In this document: positions 1-8,106 of the stretch, piece after piece
Layout of the letters: every line of letters starts with the position of its first letter
How positions within the stretch are numbered: position 1 is the first letter of the stretch
Assembly (NCBI RefSeq): GCF_000175215.2
Contig: NC_014816.1
Span: 372,001-436,000, forward strand
Source of the DNA: Asticcacaulis excentricus CB 48
Lineage (GTDB): Bacteria > Pseudomonadota > Alphaproteobacteria > Caulobacterales > Caulobacteraceae
Reading direction: 5' to 3'
DNA length: 64,000 bases
The notes under the pieces: model-generated
What the model was told of the DNA's origin: nothing
What the model saw: the letters and a program-made list of their open reading frames with translations, nothing else
The model's database searches: none
Translations under genes and position numbers: made by a program

Positions 1-981
1 ACCGATCATAAGCCACACATGTGGGCGCATAACGGCCAGATGGTCGGTGATGTTCTTGGCATTGGCAGGGCCGACGCCAATATTCACCAGAGAGATGCCC
101 TGACGGTCGGGTGACAGCAGGTGATAGGACGGCATCTGGAATTTGCGCCAGGGTGAGTTGGCGATCAGTTCAAGGGGGTTGGGCGTGTCCTTGGTGATGA
201 CGATGCCGCCGCAGCAGGACAGCGCCGTATAGGGGCTGTCAGGGCGCTTGAGCTGCTCCAGCGCGTAGGCGACGAATACATCGACATAGCGATGATAGTT
301 GGTCATCAGTATGTAGGACTGGATATGCTCGGCCGGGGTGCCTGTATAGTGTTTCAGGCGAGCCAGCGAGAAATCGGTGCGCAAGCCGTCGAACAGAGCA
401 AGCGGGCGGTGTCCTTCGGCGTCGAGAAGCTCCATCCCATCGGCGACTTCATTTCCGATGAGGGCCAGTTCGGTGGTCGGGAAGTGCCGCGCCAGATCGA
501 ACGCCGAGACGCTGTTGAGGTCAAGGCCTGCGCCATCCAGAACGTAGGGATAGGGGATTTCCTGATCCGAGACGCCGACGCTGATTTCGGCATTGTAGTC
601 GGTTTGCAGCAGTTCAAGCTGCGTCCTGATCTCTTCGCCGAACAGGTCAGGGCGGGTGATCGAGGAGGAATAGGTGCCGGGCCGTGAGAAGCGGGCGAAA
701 GCGCGGTTGACGACGGGGTGGCGCAGATGCAGCGGTGCGTCGTCATCTTCTTCATCGACGCCCCTCCACACCACGATCAGGCGCGGATAGCAGTACCGGC
801 CCTGTTCACGGGCGGTTTTCGACGGTTTGCTGCGGTCGGTTAGATAAGCCTGAAGATCGGTTTGTAGCGCCTTGACGGCGGCGACGTAGATGTCTCTCAG
901 GCGGGCGACGGCCTCGGCGGCGGTCAGATTGTCGAAACGGTGGCTTTCGGCGCCACGAGCCGCTTTTCTTTGCTTTTCCAT
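1..981 (-). CDS. amn: AMP nucleosidase, C-terminus cut by window edge
   Basis: Cleaves AMP to adenine and ribose 5-phosphate in the cytoplasm (family knowledge). The frame is open for 327 codons from the ATG at 981 to the first base of the window, about two thirds of the usual length near 480-490. Visible family blocks are the N-terminal segment with TYSSSITRPDLF and IPYPYVLDG, the FPTTELALIG and HYTGTPAEH stretches, and the phosphorylase-type segment SLVNIGVGPANAKNITDHLA followed by VWLMIG, where the window ends. A second ATG at 988 is in another frame. The neighbour at 1070 is on the same strand but unrelated, with a palindrome at 1035-1049 between them. The identification is firm; only the missing end is unknown. 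Confidence 0.93.
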   Translation of the reverse strand, partial: MEKQRKAARGAESHRFDNLTAAEAVARLRDIYVAAVKALQTDLQAYLTDRSKPSKTAREQGRYCYPRLIVVWRGVDEEDDDAPLHLRHPVVNRAFARFSRPGTYSSSITRPDLFGEEIRTQLELLQTDYNAEISVGVSDQEIPYPYVLDGAGLDLNSVSAFDLARHFPTTELALIGNEVADGMELLDAEGHRPLALFDGLRTDFSLARLKHYTGTPAEHIQSYILMTNYHRYVDVFVAYALEQLKRPDSPYTALSCCGGIVITKDTPNPLELIANSPWRKFQMPSYHLLSPDRQGISLVNIGVGPANAKNITDHLAVMRPHVWLMIG

Positions 982-1034
982 ATTCCATTGTGTCACGCCT
1001 TTTTCCTTGTGAAAAGGCCATGGCCCACACATTT

Positions 1035-1049
1035 TGTAACCCGGTTACA
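1035..1049. promoter_or_regulatory. Palindrome TGTAACC-C-GGTTACA, possible operator upstream of amn
   Basis: A perfect 7-bp inverted repeat around one central C lies 54 bp upstream of the amn start and just past the esterase stop. It resembles LacI-family operators (TGTAACCGGTTACA type) but has an odd centre. A related partial site, TGAACCGGTTACA, lies at about 7935-7947. No LacI-type regulator is in the window. It could instead be the stem of a weak terminator. Confidence 0.3.
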
Positions 1050-1069
1050 GGCGGTGTGAGGAATATCGA

Positions 1070-1954
1070 TCAGAGGTTCGCGTTCAAAAACGCGGCGCAG
1101 TCGGCGCGCAGGGGGCCTTTGCCGCGAAACGGAATGGAATAGGCCGCCGCACAGTCCGAATGGCTTAAGCCCTCATAGACGATCAGTTGTGACGCGGTGC
1201 CGGCCTTAGTTAGCGCCGTATCGAGATTGACCGAATTGCTCAGGCGGCACACCGTGTCGGCGCGACTGTGCTGAAGCAGGAAACGCGTCGTGCTTTTGGT
1301 GGCATGCTGAACCGGCTGCGTCTCTAACGGACGCGGAAAGCGGCCAAAACTATTGCGGGTCGCGTCCACATCGAACGGATAGAAGTCGTAGGGGCCGGAG
1401 ACGCCGATGGCCACCCGTATCGGATTAGAGGCCAGGGGATCGAACCTGAGAAACTGCTCATCGAGCGCCAGCATAATGGCGATATAGGCCCCGGCGGAAT
1501 GGCCCATGACGCCCAGACGCGCCGCATCGCCGCCCCAGTTCACGGCTTGCTTTTGCACATGGCGCACGCAGGATGCAGCGTCGTGCATGAAGTCCGGAAA
1601 GACGACCTCTGGATAGAGGCGATAATCGGCGACGATCACCAGGTAGCCGAGGGAGGCCAGCGAGCGGCCCATCCACGCATAATCAGTCTTGCTGCCCGAA
1701 TCCCAGTTGCCGCCGTAGAAGAAGACCAGAACGGGCCAACCCTTTGCGGGCTTTACCCCGGACGTCGGTGTATAGACGTCGTAACGCTGACGCGCCTGAT
1801 CACCATAGGCCACGTCCTGTGCCACGCGGCGTGACCCGCCATCCTTGGGCGTCAGGGTGTTGAATGCCGACAGGGTCGAGCAGCCCGATAGTAGCAGGCC
1901 TAAACCACTGCCGATCACAAGGCCGCCCAGCAGCCGACGTTTGTTGAGGATCAT
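1070..1954 (-). CDS. Alpha/beta hydrolase lipoprotein (esterase)
   Basis: A carboxylesterase-like hydrolase of 294 residues, predicted to be lipid-anchored outside the cytoplasm. The start has a lipoprotein signal: positive residues, a hydrophobic run, then the lipobox LLSGC with Cys25. The nucleophile elbow GHSAGA puts the catalytic Ser near residue 153. The oxyanion segment FFYGGNW replaces the usual HGGG. Asp in SRADTV (about 233) and His in GLSHSD (about 266) complete a plausible triad. It is divergent from the oligogalacturonate lyase at 2080, so removal of acetyl or other ester groups from pectin fragments is a reasonable guess, but the substrate cannot be read from sequence. Confidence 0.8.
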   Translation of the reverse strand: MILNKRRLLGGLVIGSGLGLLLSGCSTLSAFNTLTPKDGGSRRVAQDVAYGDQARQRYDVYTPTSGVKPAKGWPVLVFFYGGNWDSGSKTDYAWMGRSLASLGYLVIVADYRLYPEVVFPDFMHDAASCVRHVQKQAVNWGGDAARLGVMGHSAGAYIAIMLALDEQFLRFDPLASNPIRVAIGVSGPYDFYPFDVDATRNSFGRFPRPLETQPVQHATKSTTRFLLQHSRADTVCRLSNSVNLDTALTKAGTASQLIVYEGLSHSDCAAAYSIPFRGKGPLRADCAAFLNANL

Positions 1955-2079
1955 GTGGAGCCCTTGCGACGGATTTTGCGCACAGTTGCGTGAAGATGCT
2001 AAATTCTGACATTGAGTTCGGCCGTGACTATCCTAGTATGGCCCTAAACAGACGATACGGATTTCAGGGAGCTTTGGAC

Positions 2080-3411
2080 GTGCATAAGCGAGACTTTCTT
2101 CTGGGCGCGGCAGCCGCGGCCTTTACGGCTCCTGCGCTGGCGCAAACCGCTGTGACCACAGCGGCGAAAGCCGATATCCCGCGTGAGTGGGTAGATGCCG
2201 ATACCGGACATCGCCTTTTGCGACTGTCAGACGAGGACAATTCAAAATCCCTGTACTTCCATGACAATGCCTTCACGGCGGATGGCAAGTGGATGATTTT
2301 CGACAGTCCATCCGGCATACAGATGGTTGAACTGGCGACACGCAAACTGCGCCAACTCACGCCGAAAGGTTATGGCAGCCTGATGGTGTCGCGCACCAAG
2401 AACATCTGCTACGCGCGCAAATTCCCCGGCGGTGAGAGGAAGAGTTCCGACGATAAAGGCCGTGCCGGTATCGAGATTGTCGCCATCGACATGGATACAG
2501 GCAAGATCCGCACTATCGCCAAGGACATCAAGGGCTATGTGACCACGGTCAACGCCGACGACACCCTGCTTGCCGGCACCTGGGCCGAGCGCGAATATCA
2601 GCTCCAGCCGGGGCCCAAGGTCGCTAATACGGACGGCGGTTATAATGCTATCGGCCCCGACGGCAAGCCGCTGAGCTTTCAGGCTGCCAAGGAAGTGCGC
2701 ATGGCTGAGCGTCTGGCGCAGAACATTCCGATGGAAATTTTCACGTTGGATATCCAGACCGGCGAACGCAAGGTCGTCACTGCCTCGACCGACTGGCTAA
2801 ACCACGTGCAGTTTTCGCCGACCGATCCGCACCGGCTAATGTATTGCCATGAAGGGCCTTGGCATAGCGTTGATCGCATCTGGACGATCAGGACCGACGG
2901 CACGGGCAAGGAAAACGTCCATAAGCGCAGTATGAACATGGAGATCGCCGGGCACGAATTCTTCTCGTTTGACGGCGAGCGCATTCTTTATGATCTGCAA
3001 ACGCCGCGCGGTGAGGACTTCTGGCTGGCCAGTTATGACCTCAAAACGCACAAGCGCATCTGGTACCACATGGAGCGAAACGAATGGTCGGTTCACTTTC
3101 AGATCAGCCGCGACGGAAAGCTGTTCGCCGGTGATGGTGGCGATGCGGATATGGTGGCGCGTGCGCCGGACGGCAAATGGCTCTACCTGTTCCAGCCAGA
3201 GATTATCGACGACTTGGGTGTCTCTGCCCCCAATGCCGCGGAGCTGGTGCGGCCGGGCGTGCTGCGCGCTACTAAGCTGGTGAACCTCAAGACGCATAAC
3301 TATAACACCGAGCCGAACCTGCAATTTACGCCGGACGGCAAATGGATCGTCTTCCGTTCAAATATGCACGGCCCCATCCATGTCTATGCGGTGCAGGTGG
3401 CGAAGGGGTGA
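2080..3411 (+). CDS. Oligogalacturonate lyase family protein (PL22)
   Basis: Predicted to split unsaturated digalacturonate and short pectin oligomers by beta-elimination. The fold is a beta-propeller, seen as repeated segments such as FTADGKWMIFDS, FSPTDPHRLMYCHEGP and FTPDGKWIVF. The CHEGPWHSVDRIW block and the following GHEFFSFDG match the catalytic and metal-site region of the family. I choose the GTG at 2080 over an ATG at 1990 because AGGGA lies about 9 bases ahead of it and it begins a twin-arginine-like signal, HKRDFLLGAAAAAF, ending ALAQ. That gives 443 residues and export to the periplasm, whereas the enterobacterial enzyme is cytoplasmic. Its place with PL11 and PL26-like genes supports pectin use. 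Confidence 0.85.
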   Translation: MHKRDFLLGAAAAAFTAPALAQTAVTTAAKADIPREWVDADTGHRLLRLSDEDNSKSLYFHDNAFTADGKWMIFDSPSGIQMVELATRKLRQLTPKGYGSLMVSRTKNICYARKFPGGERKSSDDKGRAGIEIVAIDMDTGKIRTIAKDIKGYVTTVNADDTLLAGTWAEREYQLQPGPKVANTDGGYNAIGPDGKPLSFQAAKEVRMAERLAQNIPMEIFTLDIQTGERKVVTASTDWLNHVQFSPTDPHRLMYCHEGPWHSVDRIWTIRTDGTGKENVHKRSMNMEIAGHEFFSFDGERILYDLQTPRGEDFWLASYDLKTHKRIWYHMERNEWSVHFQISRDGKLFAGDGGDADMVARAPDGKWLYLFQPEIIDDLGVSAPNAAELVRPGVLRATKLVNLKTHNYNTEPNLQFTPDGKWIVFRSNMHGPIHVYAVQVAKG

Positions 3412-3426
3412 GCGATATTCGATGGA

Positions 3427-4965
3427 TCAGAAGTAAAAAGGGCGAATGGGTAGTGAAATAATCTCGCCATACTTCAAAATAGAGGCCTGGACATCTGCGC
3501 GATTGAGAGTTTTCTTCCAGATGTCCTGACGTGCCAATGGTTCTGGTGTTGACCACTTTCTTTGCAGATAGTTCTGAACATCCATAAGTGCATATGTGCG
3601 TGTGTCGGGGTCTTCGAGTTTATCTATAATGACTTTGGCCAGAGTGTCGCTATCTTCTGCACAGAGTAAAGCGGATTGAAGGGGGGGATAAGCGGCCTTG
3701 GCATTTTGCAGCATCACGGCCAGAGAGGCTTTCATCTTGTCGGTTTCGCCGGTTTGCGCATACGCGCAAACTTTGACCCCTTCCATGGACATCAGGCCGT
3801 AAAGGTTCGCTTGATGGACTTTGACGTTTCCGACTTCTTTCAACGCTTCATTCGGACGCGAAAGGGACGTGTAGAGGCCTGCGAGATTTATTTTTTGGCT
3901 AACCATATCTCGGCCATTAGCAACCGCTACATCACGCGCCATCCTTAAAACCCGTTCGGCTTCGGCGTAACGTTCTAACTCCCACAAAATACGTGATTTT
4001 GTGTCTAATGTCCAATTGAGTCGGGTGGCTAGATCGTCATAAGGCTTACGATTTACAGGGGCGCGGTCGTGTTTGGAAAGGGCCTCATCAATTACCTTTA
4101 ATGCCTCTTCCGATCGATCAAGTTGGTTCAGGTCATACGCGACAAGTTCGGGCCCGGCCAAAAGAGTCGGATTGCGGTTGGCAAAATCGCGATGTCGTGC
4201 CAGTTGGGCTTCGTAGGCCGCTGCGATCTGAGCTTCTGTCATCTGCCGATAACCGATGTAACGCTTATCTATGCGCAGTTTGATGAGACTTTCGGGTTCA
4301 ACGAAAGCGGCGGCAATAGTAGCGGCTTTGTTGATGTCGCCTTCTGATGTGTAAATTTCAAAAAGCTCGAAAGAAAGCGATTCCACCGAATAACCAGTCT
4401 CCTGGGGAGTGTAGGGGGCCGATAGTAATGCCTCAAGAAGTCTACGCTTGCTGGCCCTCCGATCTTGAATCTCATTGCTTAAATTAACAATTGAATAAAC
4501 AATATTGCGGTCAATCTCCTGAATTCTCCGAGGAAAGCGCGATGCCAGAACCGTCAGGGCCTCCACAGCATCTTGGTGCTTTTTGAGTCTGGGTGCGATG
4601 GCCAGACGTAATCGCCAGTACTCATAGTTTGTTGCGTCACCAGGGACGCGACGCGCCCTTTCTAAGGCGTCATAGGCCTCTTCGGGTTTATCCGAGTTGA
4701 GAAGCGCGATAGAAAGCAGACGGTAGCAAGAAACCTGAGTGTCTGAAGGCAGAGAGCCGAATTGTGGATTATCGATAAGGGTCCGGAGGGATTTGATTGC
4801 CTTATAGAAGTCTTCGGATTGTATATGCGCGCCGGCTTGTGAAAGCAACTTTTGCAGATATTGCGATTGATCAGATGCCGGCGCGGCTATGTCCAACGCC
4901 TTAGCACTGACCGGTATAAGCGCGGTCGCGCCGACGAAGGCAGACAGCAAAAGAAACTGACGCAT
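3427..4965 (-). CDS. Exported TPR-like repeat protein of unknown role
   Basis: I do not recognise a specific family. The 512-residue product has a clear Sec signal, MRQFLLLSAFVGATALIPVSAKA, and then helical repeat segments of TPR character such as AIALLNSDKPEEAYDALERA, AVEALTVLASRFP, and LELERYAEAERVLRMAR-like stretches. The ATG at 4965 is preferred over 4989 because AGGGGG lies just ahead and the signal peptide begins there. The gene is visibly richer in A and T than its neighbours (many TTT, AAT and ATA codons), which may mean later acquisition. It is convergent with the PL22 gene, with only 15 bases between stops. A periplasmic scaffold role is the most that can be inferred. Confidence 0.75.
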   Translation of the reverse strand: MRQFLLLSAFVGATALIPVSAKALDIAAPASDQSQYLQKLLSQAGAHIQSEDFYKAIKSLRTLIDNPQFGSLPSDTQVSCYRLLSIALLNSDKPEEAYDALERARRVPGDATNYEYWRLRLAIAPRLKKHQDAVEALTVLASRFPRRIQEIDRNIVYSIVNLSNEIQDRRASKRRLLEALLSAPYTPQETGYSVESLSFELFEIYTSEGDINKAATIAAAFVEPESLIKLRIDKRYIGYRQMTEAQIAAAYEAQLARHRDFANRNPTLLAGPELVAYDLNQLDRSEEALKVIDEALSKHDRAPVNRKPYDDLATRLNWTLDTKSRILWELERYAEAERVLRMARDVAVANGRDMVSQKINLAGLYTSLSRPNEALKEVGNVKVHQANLYGLMSMEGVKVCAYAQTGETDKMKASLAVMLQNAKAAYPPLQSALLCAEDSDTLAKVIIDKLEDPDTRTYALMDVQNYLQRKWSTPEPLARQDIWKKTLNRADVQASILKYGEIISLPIRPFYF

Positions 4966-5014
4966 GAAGTCCCCCTGGATTTTTCTCAAATCCTAAACCC
5001 TGTTGCCGCCTCTG

Positions 5015-5239
5015 TCATCCCCGGACCAGCGAGCATCCAGCAGAATAGACCAGCAGCAGCGACGGCGCCGGGGGCGTTGAGGGAAGTGGCGTTCCGTTTT
5101 CCCGATAGAGAAAGCCGCCTACGCGATAGATGCCGGCCTGAGTCTCATCGCGCCGCGCGGTTTGCGGGCGCACCTGCCCGACGATTTCAACCAGCGCGCG
5201 GTCATAGAGCCTGAGGCCAGAAAACTTCGATCTACGCAT
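5015..5239 (-). CDS. Small hypothetical protein (74 aa)
   Basis: A short reading frame downstream of the P450 on the same strand, 47 bases past its stop. AGGGAG sits about 9 bases before the ATG, and codon use resembles real genes in the first 45 codons (LRLYDRALVEIVGQV, GIYRVGGFLYRENG). The tail is proline- and leucine-rich and looks less protein-like. I recognise no family. It fills the gap between the TPR-like gene and the P450, and it may be spurious. Confidence 0.35.
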   Translation of the reverse strand: MRRSKFSGLRLYDRALVEIVGQVRPQTARRDETQAGIYRVGGFLYRENGTPLPSTPPAPSLLLVYSAGCSLVRG

Positions 5240-5286
5240 GCACGCACTCCCTGCACAAACCGTGAACGATCAGGGTTAACGCGAGG

Positions 5287-6522
5287 TTAATTGACGCGCA
5301 GAGGCAAGGCTTTCGGTCCACGCAGCGACAGGCTGGGTTTGAACTGTGGTTCGGCGGTAAGCGCGATGCTCTGAAACCGCGACAGAAGCGTCATAAAGGT
5401 CGCTTCCATATTCATGCGCGACAGGTGATTACCGAGGCAAAAGTGTGGCCCGGCGGCAAAAGCCAGGTGGCGGTTGGGCGTGCGTCCGATCTCGAAGCGG
5501 TCGGCGTTGTCAAACGCCTCCGGGTCGCGGTTGGCCGAGGCGTAGAGCAGGCCGATCTTCGTGCCCTTTGGTATCTCCCAGCCGTTGACGTCCATGTCCT
5601 CTGAGGCAAGGCGATGGAAGAAGGGCAGCGGGGCGTCGTAGCGGAACATCTCCTGAATAGCCGTCGGCATCAGGCCGGGATCGGCGCGTAGACGCTGAAG
5701 CTGCTCCGGGTGGTTCAACAGTGCCGTCAGGCCGTTTCCCATGGCGTCGATGGTCGAGCCGTGCCCGGCCATCAGGATCAGCATGCAGGTCGAGATATAT
5801 TCGTCCTCGCTCAGCTCGCCCGCGTCCCAGCGCCGCAGTAGCCTCGAAATCAGATCGTCTTGCGGGCGTTTACGTCGCTCATTGGAAAGGTCGATCAAGT
5901 AGTCGTAGAAGGTTCTTGTGGTGCGTTCGGCCAGGGCCTTGCGCGCATCGGTGCGGTCGATATCAAAATACTGCACGATGTCCTCTGACCAGATGCGCAA
6001 CTGCGCACAGTCTGCATCCGGCACGCCCAAAAAGCGTCCGATGACGCGCCCCGGTACGTGCACGGCCAGATCGTTGATAAAGTCAAACTCTGAGCCCACC
6101 GCATCGAACAGGTCAGACACATAGGCCTCGACCCCGGATTTTAGGCGTTCGACCTGAGGTGGGGTGAATTCGCCAAACACAAGTCGACGCAGGCGCTGAT
6201 GCATAGCGCCATCAGAATTGAGCAGGGAAAACTGCACAAAGCGCGCATGGTACGGCATGTCGTGCCAGTTCTGGGCGCGACGGTCAGCTTCGATCTCTTC
6301 GGGGGTCAGACGATCATCCAGCGAACGCAGCGACAGGGGGTTAAGCGCGGCCGCCTGCACATCGGCAAAGCGCGCAAACAGCCAGATATCAAACGGCGCA
6401 AAGTAATAGGGCGTGTTCAGCGCCCGCAGGCGCGCATAGGCCGGATAGGGATTGCGGGTGAATTCGGGCCCCAACGGATCGAAGAGGGCGGGATCGGCGG
6501 CAGACGGATCGGGCAGGCGCAT
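5287..6522 (-). CDS. Cytochrome P450
   Basis: A soluble bacterial P450 monooxygenase of 411 residues, the usual length, with no membrane anchor. The I-helix oxygen-binding motif is AGHGST, the K-helix ExxR is EMFRYD, and the heme loop FAAGPHFCLG places the axial Cys near residue 358. The N-terminal part (ARFADVQAAALNP, HARFVQFSLLNSDGAMHQRLRR) also fits. Such enzymes need a ferredoxin and its reductase, and neither is adjacent. The substrate is unknown. It starts 126 bases from the response regulator, which is divergent. Confidence 0.93.
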   Translation of the reverse strand: MRLPDPSAADPALFDPLGPEFTRNPYPAYARLRALNTPYYFAPFDIWLFARFADVQAAALNPLSLRSLDDRLTPEEIEADRRAQNWHDMPYHARFVQFSLLNSDGAMHQRLRRLVFGEFTPPQVERLKSGVEAYVSDLFDAVGSEFDFINDLAVHVPGRVIGRFLGVPDADCAQLRIWSEDIVQYFDIDRTDARKALAERTTRTFYDYLIDLSNERRKRPQDDLISRLLRRWDAGELSEDEYISTCMLILMAGHGSTIDAMGNGLTALLNHPEQLQRLRADPGLMPTAIQEMFRYDAPLPFFHRLASEDMDVNGWEIPKGTKIGLLYASANRDPEAFDNADRFEIGRTPNRHLAFAAGPHFCLGNHLSRMNMEATFMTLLSRFQSIALTAEPQFKPSLSLRGPKALPLRVN

Positions 6523-6647
6523 CGAACGAACTTGTCCGGGTGGCTAAGCCGTGTCAAGCGGCCGGGGTATCAAATGAAATAGATTTGCTAAAACGTCCGA
6601 ATAACAGCATATTGCGAAGCCTTAATATACCCTCAGGGCCCCGCCGG

Positions 6648-7115
6648 ATGACACCGCCTGAGCTGCACATTCTAATTGTCGATGACAATCGCGGCGACGC
6701 GGTGCTGCTCACCCGCGCCTTGAGATCGGTGTTGAGCGAAGCGGTCATTGAAACCTCGCCATCGGGAGAGCAGGCCTTGCAACGCCTGCTGGGTGAAGGG
6801 GAATATAGCGGAAGACCTGTACCTGTGCTCGTTCTGCTCGATTGCCGCCTGCCGCGCCTCAGTGGGTTTCAGGTGCTGGAGAAGATCCGTACAGATCTGG
6901 CTCTGAAAGAGGTGCGTATTTTGCTGATGTCCGGTCTGGTCACGCCGGAGCATGTGGCCGAAGGTGAGCGCTGCGGTTCGGACGGCCATATCGAGAAGCC
7001 AGATAGCCCGCATGCCTTTGATGATCTCGCTCAGGCTTTACACGGGTTCACGATGGACGCCTCCGGTCGTGGCGGTCCTTTTCGCTTTCCCGACGGCTTG
7101 CTAAACAGGCTCTAA
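6648..7115 (+). CDS. Single-domain response regulator (Rcp1-like)
   Basis: A receiver domain with no output domain, 155 residues. The acid pocket is VDDN (Asp12, Asp13), the phospho-acceptor Asp65 lies in LLDCRLPRLSGF, and Lys117 lies in IEKPDS. The insert before the acceptor and the NRGDAVLL start are typical of receivers that partner bacteriophytochrome-type kinases (family knowledge). The ATG at 6648 is chosen because the fold begins at once; a longer start at 6540 adds a non-conserved tail. It ends two bases before the stop of the histidine kinase on the other strand, so the pair is convergent rather than an operon. Confidence 0.88.
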   Translation: MTPPELHILIVDDNRGDAVLLTRALRSVLSEAVIETSPSGEQALQRLLGEGEYSGRPVPVLVLLDCRLPRLSGFQVLEKIRTDLALKEVRILLMSGLVTPEHVAEGERCGSDGHIEKPDSPHAFDDLAQALHGFTMDASGRGGPFRFPDGLLNRL

Positions 7116-7117
7116 AC

Positions 7118-7828
7118 TCAGGCCTTGGGCAGGCTGAACGAGATGGCCGTGCCGTCATCCGATGAACCGATACCGATCTGGCCACCATGCATCAGGACAA
7201 TCTTGCGCGCTAGGGTCAGGCCCATGCCGGCGCCGTCATAGACGTCGTCATTGTGGAGTTTGCGCAAGGGACGGAACACGTCATCGTGGAACATCGGGTC
7301 GATGCCGATGCCGTTGTCGGTGATCGAAATCCAGTAGGCCTGTTCGGTCTCTTCGCAAGTGATGTCGATGATTAGAGGCTGATTTCGACGGCGGAATTTA
7401 ATGGCATTGTCGATCAGCATGTAGAACAGTTGATACAGGCGATTGGGGTCGCCAGTGACCTCCGGCAGGGTTCCTGCGTTCAGCGTCCCGCGGATCATGT
7501 CGAGGTCGGTCTGGCGATTCATGTGCACGCGCGCGACGATTTCTTCCAGATCGACCTTTTGATCCAGGCGCGGAACGGTGTTGAGGCGCGAGAACTGCAA
7601 CAGGCCGTGCAGGATTTCTTGTAGCTTTTCACCGCTTTCCAGAACCATGGACAGATTGGTGCGCGCATCGTCCGTTTCGGGCACCGGCGCCTGTTCGACC
7701 AGCAGTCGCGAAAACTCGACCAGGGACCTTACGGGGCCGGCCAGATCGTGCGACACGATGTAGGCGAAGTCCTTGAATTCCTCCGCCGGGTCCATCTCGG
7801 TCATGCTCCTTATCTGATACTTTTGCAT
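7118..7828 (-). CDS. Sensorless histidine kinase, phytochrome-kinase type
   Basis: A short kinase of 236 residues containing only the dimerisation/phospho-acceptor and ATPase parts. The H-box is DFAYIVSHDLAGPVRSL with His27. The N box is IDNAIKF, and the G1 and G2 segments are ITDNGIGI and GAGMGLTLARKIV. There is no sensor, PAS or membrane segment upstream, so input must come from a partner or from the first dozen residues. It is tail-to-tail with the Rcp1-like regulator, its likely substrate by family analogy. Start choice is uncertain: ATGs at 7804 and 7795 are also possible and would leave the H-box intact. Confidence 0.85.
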   Translation of the reverse strand: MQKYQIRSMTEMDPAEEFKDFAYIVSHDLAGPVRSLVEFSRLLVEQAPVPETDDARTNLSMVLESGEKLQEILHGLLQFSRLNTVPRLDQKVDLEEIVARVHMNRQTDLDMIRGTLNAGTLPEVTGDPNRLYQLFYMLIDNAIKFRRRNQPLIIDITCEETEQAYWISITDNGIGIDPMFHDDVFRPLRKLHNDDVYDGAGMGLTLARKIVLMHGGQIGIGSSDDGTAISFSLPKA

Positions 7829-8049
7829 GTCGGGTTCCGTGCCTGTGTGGAAAATTATACCGCTTACTCTGCGCTACCTATTGTGGCCCTTCAATACGCC
7901 TCAGCTAGGCTAATGGGCGGCTTTTGCAATCCCATGAACCGGTTACATATACGCTCCCACAACCTTACAGAGATTTAAACGCAAACTGAAAGCACATAAA
8001 TTTGATTGTTTTTGTTGCGGTTATTGCCTTTCATTCGCGATTTTAAGCG

Positions 8050-8078
8050 AAAAGCCCCGCCTGTGACGACGGGGCTCA
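8050..8078 (-). terminator. Intrinsic terminator of the PL11 gene
   Basis: Read on the minus strand, AGCCCCG and CGGGGCT form a 7-bp stem followed by TTTT, about 30 bases past the PL11 stop. The rest of the 7829-8106 gap is A/T-rich and probably holds the kinase promoter; it includes the half-palindrome AACCGGTT at 7937-7944. Confidence 0.75.
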
Positions 8079-8106
8079 TAGCCTGCACCAGAGAGTAATA
8101 GAAATT

